Below are positions 62,152-64,000 of a DNA stretch of 64,000 bases, one piece after another (position 1 is the first letter of the stretch; each line of letters starts with the position of its first letter). The DNA is taken from the NCBI RefSeq assembly GCF_002104995.1, contig NW_024468256.1, positions 20,001 through 84,000 on the forward strand, given 5' to 3'. The notes beneath the pieces are model-generated. The model had not been told where the DNA came from, did not search any database, and saw only the letters and a program-made list of their open reading frames with translations. The stretch is from Linderina pennispora (Eukaryota; Kickxellomycota; Kickxellomycetes; Kickxellales; Kickxellaceae). The position numbers and the translations under genes are program-made.

Positions 62152-63248
62152 GGTAAAGAGTAAGGAGAGCAGGTGTTCAGGAGATAGCAACGAAAAGAAG
62201 AGCCGTTCTGAGATGTCCTCTGTGCTCTCCCCAATATCGGGCCTAGCCCTCCTTGGTTTTAAGTCTGCATTCAATTGGCACAAGCGGGCGAAAGCGCGAA
62301 AATGTACACCCAGGCGCATTGCTGCTATGGTGGACAAGGGATCTGCTCCGTAAGGCACTATGGCGAGATCGACAAATTGCTTGGTGCAATCATATGTATA
62401 AAAAACATACCTCCTTTGGCCCGGCGCACAGTATATATTCCGGATGAAATCCATGCATGGCCCGCTGTAAGGCAGAGCCAAGTGTCTGCACACTGTCTGA
62501 ATTATCAGGAGTCAAAGGGCAGCAGCGTGCTTGAGGAACTCGTCAGAAACTGAATGCTGGAGTCGCCCATATATTGCTAGCTTTTCTTTGTTGTTGCCAA
62601 TTTTTGTGTCACTATAATGCCGCACCGTGGTGCGGTCTTTGATAGAGCCCTAGATTTGCTCCGCCTTTACTATTTTGGTCTGGCAGCGCTTATCGTTGTG
62701 CGTTCTCTTTTTTAATAGCAACTTGGGAGCAGGTCTCGGTGTAGAAGGCAATGCACTGTTGAAGATCAGGATCCGCCTCTTGCCTCTTCTTAGCTGAGAC
62801 CAGGTGCTGCCTGGAATGGTTTGGTGGCCGCCAGAGTGCCCTCGCAGCCCAAGAAGCGGTTTGGTAGAAACAGCTGTTTGATTTGCCCTGGCCGGTAAAT
62901 ACGCACCAATGCTTGCGCGAGTGCGCATTTATACAGTTGCCTTCATTCCAGCTTAGTAAAAAAAACTCGAGAAGGCAGGTGCATGGCGACTACCTGCTAC
63001 TACTAGCGTCGCTCCAGCAACATGCACGCCAAATATAGTTGGCAAGGGCCATGCCGCGGTATCCTTGGCCGATATCAAGCATAGGCGATTGTTCGAGGGT
63101 TGATCGCCCGGATCAAGCCTGAATAATCTGGCTTTCAGGCCTTCAGGGAATACGTTTAAATGCGCTGGCACTATTCCGAGGTTCCCTTGCCAGCCTCTGT
63201 TCTTCTCCTCCTATTCAAATTTGTTTCTAAATTCCGTGTACCACCAAA
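62152..63248. other. Intergenic region between SDR and ATG3
   Basis: No gene is recognised. Divergent promoters are expected here. Confidence 0.5.
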
Positions 63249-64000
63249 ATGACTACGATTTATTCGTTGCTGCATGGAGTCAAAGAGTATCTGAACCCGG
63301 TGCTGAAGAACTCAAAGTTCAAGGAGACCGGAGTGTTGACACCCGAAGAGGTGAGTATTGGGTCTTTTTTCCAGTGTGCTAGAGGCTTCAGTAAATGTGT
63401 CGTCATTGCTAATTTGTGCTTAATGCATAGTTTGTTGCGGCTGGGGACTACCTGGTATTCAAGTGCCCGACCTGGAGCTGGTACGTAGGACGGAAAAATT
63501 ATCGACAGCAGACTTAATGCTTGGGAATAGAAAGCTGGCCCCGCATGCTGCAAAGTCACGGCATCTCATGATCGAGCAGCAAGCCAAGCACGGCTTGATT
63601 TATGGTCAGGAGAAAGGCGTGGTATAGTGCGTGTGTGAATGGCAGACGGCGCTACTTAAGGAAAGAGGAACGCTGTCTGGCACTGAGAGACTCTGGGCTA
63701 TTGTAGGGAAAAGGGCAATTCAAACAAGCGTCGGGATTACCTGCCAGAAGACAAGCAGTTCCTTATTACGCGCAATGGTAGGTATTTGCACGCAATTTAC
63801 CCGGAAGCAGCGAAAGAGGGAGGGGATAATGGCTAAAAAGAGCACTATTGCATTAGTTCCTTGCCTGCGCCGTGCCGATCAAATGTCGTACGGACTCGAT
63901 GACGAGGTCGAGCAGGTGGGCGACGAGGGCTGGGTGACAACATACGCACGGCATCGCGCAATGACGACTGAGGACGAGGAGGCAATTGAGGAGATTAAGG
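63249..64000 (+). CDS. ATG3: Autophagy E2-like enzyme ATG3, 5' part (runs off the window)
   Basis: Four exons are visible: 63249-63350, 63431-63480, 63707-63777 and 63857 to beyond 64000. Donors are GTGAGT, GTACGT and GTAGGT; acceptors end TAG. The joined frame reads KFKETGVLTPEE, FVAAGDYLVFKCPTWSW, NKRRDYLPEDKQFLITRN, VPCLRRADQM and DEGWVTTYA, the conserved N-terminal order of ATG3, which conjugates ATG8 to phosphatidylethanolamine on autophagosomal membranes. The catalytic Cys region lies outside the window. Three introns in the first ~600 bases make this the most intron-rich gene here. Confidence 0.92.

Overview
The window looks like nuclear DNA of an early-diverging filamentous fungus, most likely Zoopagomycota/Kickxellales (Coemansia-like). 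The grounds are family content and style only: compact, intron-poor genes, a GH18 chitinase with a CBM19 module, coactosin, ALADIN, ATG3, LCB1, several P450s, a Fanzor (eukaryotic TnpB) remnant, and solo LTRs beside tRNA genes. Lineage is inferred; no marker phylogeny was possible.

Layout. 1-1.7 kb: AT-rich, no gene. 1.7-7 kb: coactosin, RPAP1, malic enzyme. 7.8-13.6 kb: three tandem paralogues of a seven-transmembrane receptor-like family; only the middle one is open. 13.7-20.2 kb: a retroelement and tRNA island with five tRNA genes (Ile x2, Ser, Thr, Pro), six solo LTRs of two families, a 1.16 kb element with ~170 bp inverted ends, and an inverted duplication of tRNA-Ile plus the 3' end of the ALADIN gene. 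20.1-32.1 kb: ALADIN, a secreted GH18/CBM19 chitinase, a membrane-anchored alpha/beta-hydrolase-like protein and a secreted GH31 glucosidase, all interrupted by apparent single-base frameshifts. 32.5-62.2 kb: a roughly mirror-symmetric block, SDR(+) ... P450(-) / 16 kb spacer / P450(+) ... SDR(-). Its inner arms (about 3.03 kb: a P450, a metallothionein-like microgene, tRNA-Asn) appear identical except for two homopolymer lengths, and the right arm carries a later solo LTR whose empty site survives in the left arm. The spacer holds a third metallothionein-like gene, a coiled-coil protein, a carnosine N-methyltransferase with a His-rich N-terminus, LCB1, a PPR-like protein, a small mitochondrial-membrane candidate, three tandem single-pass membrane proteins (two with inactive S1-protease ectodomains, two with a shared cytoplasmic tail), and a GPI-type wall protein. 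62.2-64 kb: intergenic, then the 5' part of ATG3, cut by the window edge.

Most interesting: the pseudoprotease/shared-tail membrane protein cluster; the converted inverted repeat carrying P450, metallothionein-like and tRNA genes; an internally deleted Fanzor; and conserved short reading frames inside the LTRs. Gene models between 2.5 and 32.1 kb contain many +1/-1 shifts without matching amino-acid decay, while 32.1-62.2 kb has none, so sequence quality is the first explanation there.
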